In this document: positions 63,383 to 64,000 of the stretch, in pieces
How positions within the stretch are numbered: position 1 is the first letter of the stretch
Layout of the letters: every line of letters begins with the position of its first letter
Source of the DNA: Anaerolineales bacterium
Lineage (GTDB): Bacteria > Chloroflexota > Anaerolineae > Anaerolineales > UBA4823
Direction: 5' to 3'
NCBI GenBank assembly: GCA_025057645.1
Contig: JANXBJ010000012.1
Location: 1-64,000 of the forward strand
DNA length: 64,000 bases
Translations under genes and position numbers: made by a program
The notes under the pieces: generated by a model
What the model saw: only the letters and a program-made list of their open reading frames with translations
What the model was told of the DNA's origin: nothing
Databases searched by the model: none

Positions 63383-64000
63383 TTATTTCTTGACATTCAT
63401 AAAATCGATCACCACCGTGTTGAGGTAGACCATATCCAGCATGGTGTATTTACCACCGATACGCCCATGACCGCTCACCGTTCCACCTGCGCCGCCGAAG
63501 GGCACATGGGGCTCCCAGTAATCGGTGCTGTCGTTGATCACCAAGTTGCCGGTGCGCAGCCGCTCCATAAAGTAAAAGGCGCGATGCAAGCTGGAGGTGA
63601 ATAAGCCCATCTGGAGTCCGTAGCGGTCGATGTGTGCTAGGCGGATCAGTTCATCGTCGTTTTCAGCCGCGGTGATTGCGGCTAGAGGCCCAAAGGACTC
63701 CTCGTAATGCATCACTGCGCTTTCCGGCACATCGTCCACAACGGTAGGCTCAAAATACAAATTGGTGGGGAAACCGCTGGCGCGCTTGCCGCCGTAGATC
63801 AGGCGAGCCCCCTTCTCAAGGGCGTCCTTAATGTGTCGCTCCATCTTCTGGGCAGTCATTTCATTACACAGAGGTCCCATAGTGACCTTTTCATCGAACG
63901 GATCGCCCAGCACCACCTTCTTCGCATGCTCGGTGATCAAATCGACAAAGTCTCGATGAATTTTCTTATGAACCAGAATCCGCTCCGTGGCGCAACATAC
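63383..64000 (-). CDS. Aldehyde dehydrogenase, C-terminal part (cut by window edge)
   Basis: Only about 205 C-terminal residues are inside the window; the gene continues past 64000. Visible from the edge are CCATERILVHKKIHRDF, containing the catalytic cysteine region, then ALEKGARLIYGGKRASGFPTNLYFEPTVVDDVPESA, EESFGPLAAI, and the closing PFGGAGGTVSGHGRIGG. These are aldehyde dehydrogenase superfamily features. It probably oxidises the aldehyde made by the aminotransferase in this operon. Confidence 0.9.
   Translation of the reverse strand, partial: VCCATERILVHKKIHRDFVDLITEHAKKVVLGDPFDEKVTMGPLCNEMTAQKMERHIKDALEKGARLIYGGKRASGFPTNLYFEPTVVDDVPESAVMHYEESFGPLAAITAAENDDELIRLAHIDRYGLQMGLFTSSLHRAFYFMERLRTGNLVINDSTDYWEPHVPFGGAGGTVSGHGRIGGKYTMLDMVYLNTVVIDFMNVKK

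Overview
The window reads as a piece of chromosome from a Chloroflexi-like bacterium, probably of the Anaerolineae type. The reasons are GC-rich codon use, a complete 14-gene nuo operon, adenine deaminase and type I glutamine synthetase of this style, and short hairpin repeats of the CCCCTCTCCC/GGGAGAGGGG kind. A TtuB/TtuA-like tRNA thiolation pair hints at a thermophilic lifestyle. The taxonomic call is inference, because no rRNA gene is present. No transposase, tRNA or rRNA was found.

Left end (1-11 kb): the leader end of a CRISPR array (three identical 37-bp repeats, continuing off the left edge) with a promoter-like leader firing leftward. Then come a surface-polysaccharide trio (hexapeptide acyltransferase, a GT4-FkbM fusion, a second GT4), adenine deaminase, a TlpA thioredoxin coupled to an Lgt-like membrane protein that has lost catalytic residues, a C39/TPR protein on the other strand, miaB, and a truncated CpXC-domain fragment ending in a hairpin repeat.

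Centre-left (11-26 kb): nuoA-N encode complete respiratory complex I in canonical order, mostly with overlapping stop/start codons. A 120-bp triple tandem hairpin repeat sits between nuoI and nuoJ. About 700 bp without a gene but rich in inverted repeats follow nuoN.

Centre (26-43 kb): a three-gene exopolysaccharide operon has a BcsB-like protein, a GT2 synthase with an N-terminal MshEN-type (c-di-GMP-binding family) domain, and a polytopic membrane protein. It is followed by a uroporphyrinogen decarboxylase-family gene, ttuB-ttuA, the convergent fmdB-glnA pair, an S1-domain protein, dnaK, a 553-bp dnaK/dnaA divergent gap that is a weak oriC candidate, dnaA and acetyl-CoA synthetase.

Right (43-64 kb, all on the minus strand apart from one small candidate ORF): two catabolic clusters. 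The first runs from two paralogous HTH-cupin regulators through a dipeptide-type ABC transporter (dppABCDF) to hyuA, hyuB, an Asp/Glu/hydantoin-racemase family protein, an M24 peptidase and an EthD protein. It looks like one operon for importing and opening a peptide- or hydantoin-like compound. The second is aldehyde dehydrogenase (cut by the right edge), potDBCA, a class III aminotransferase and a saccharopine-dehydrogenase-like protein, suggesting uptake and oxidation of a polyamine- or amino-acid-like amine. Between them lies a small unrecognised peptide ORF that appears to start with ATT or GTG. Stem-loops follow both substrate-binding-protein genes.
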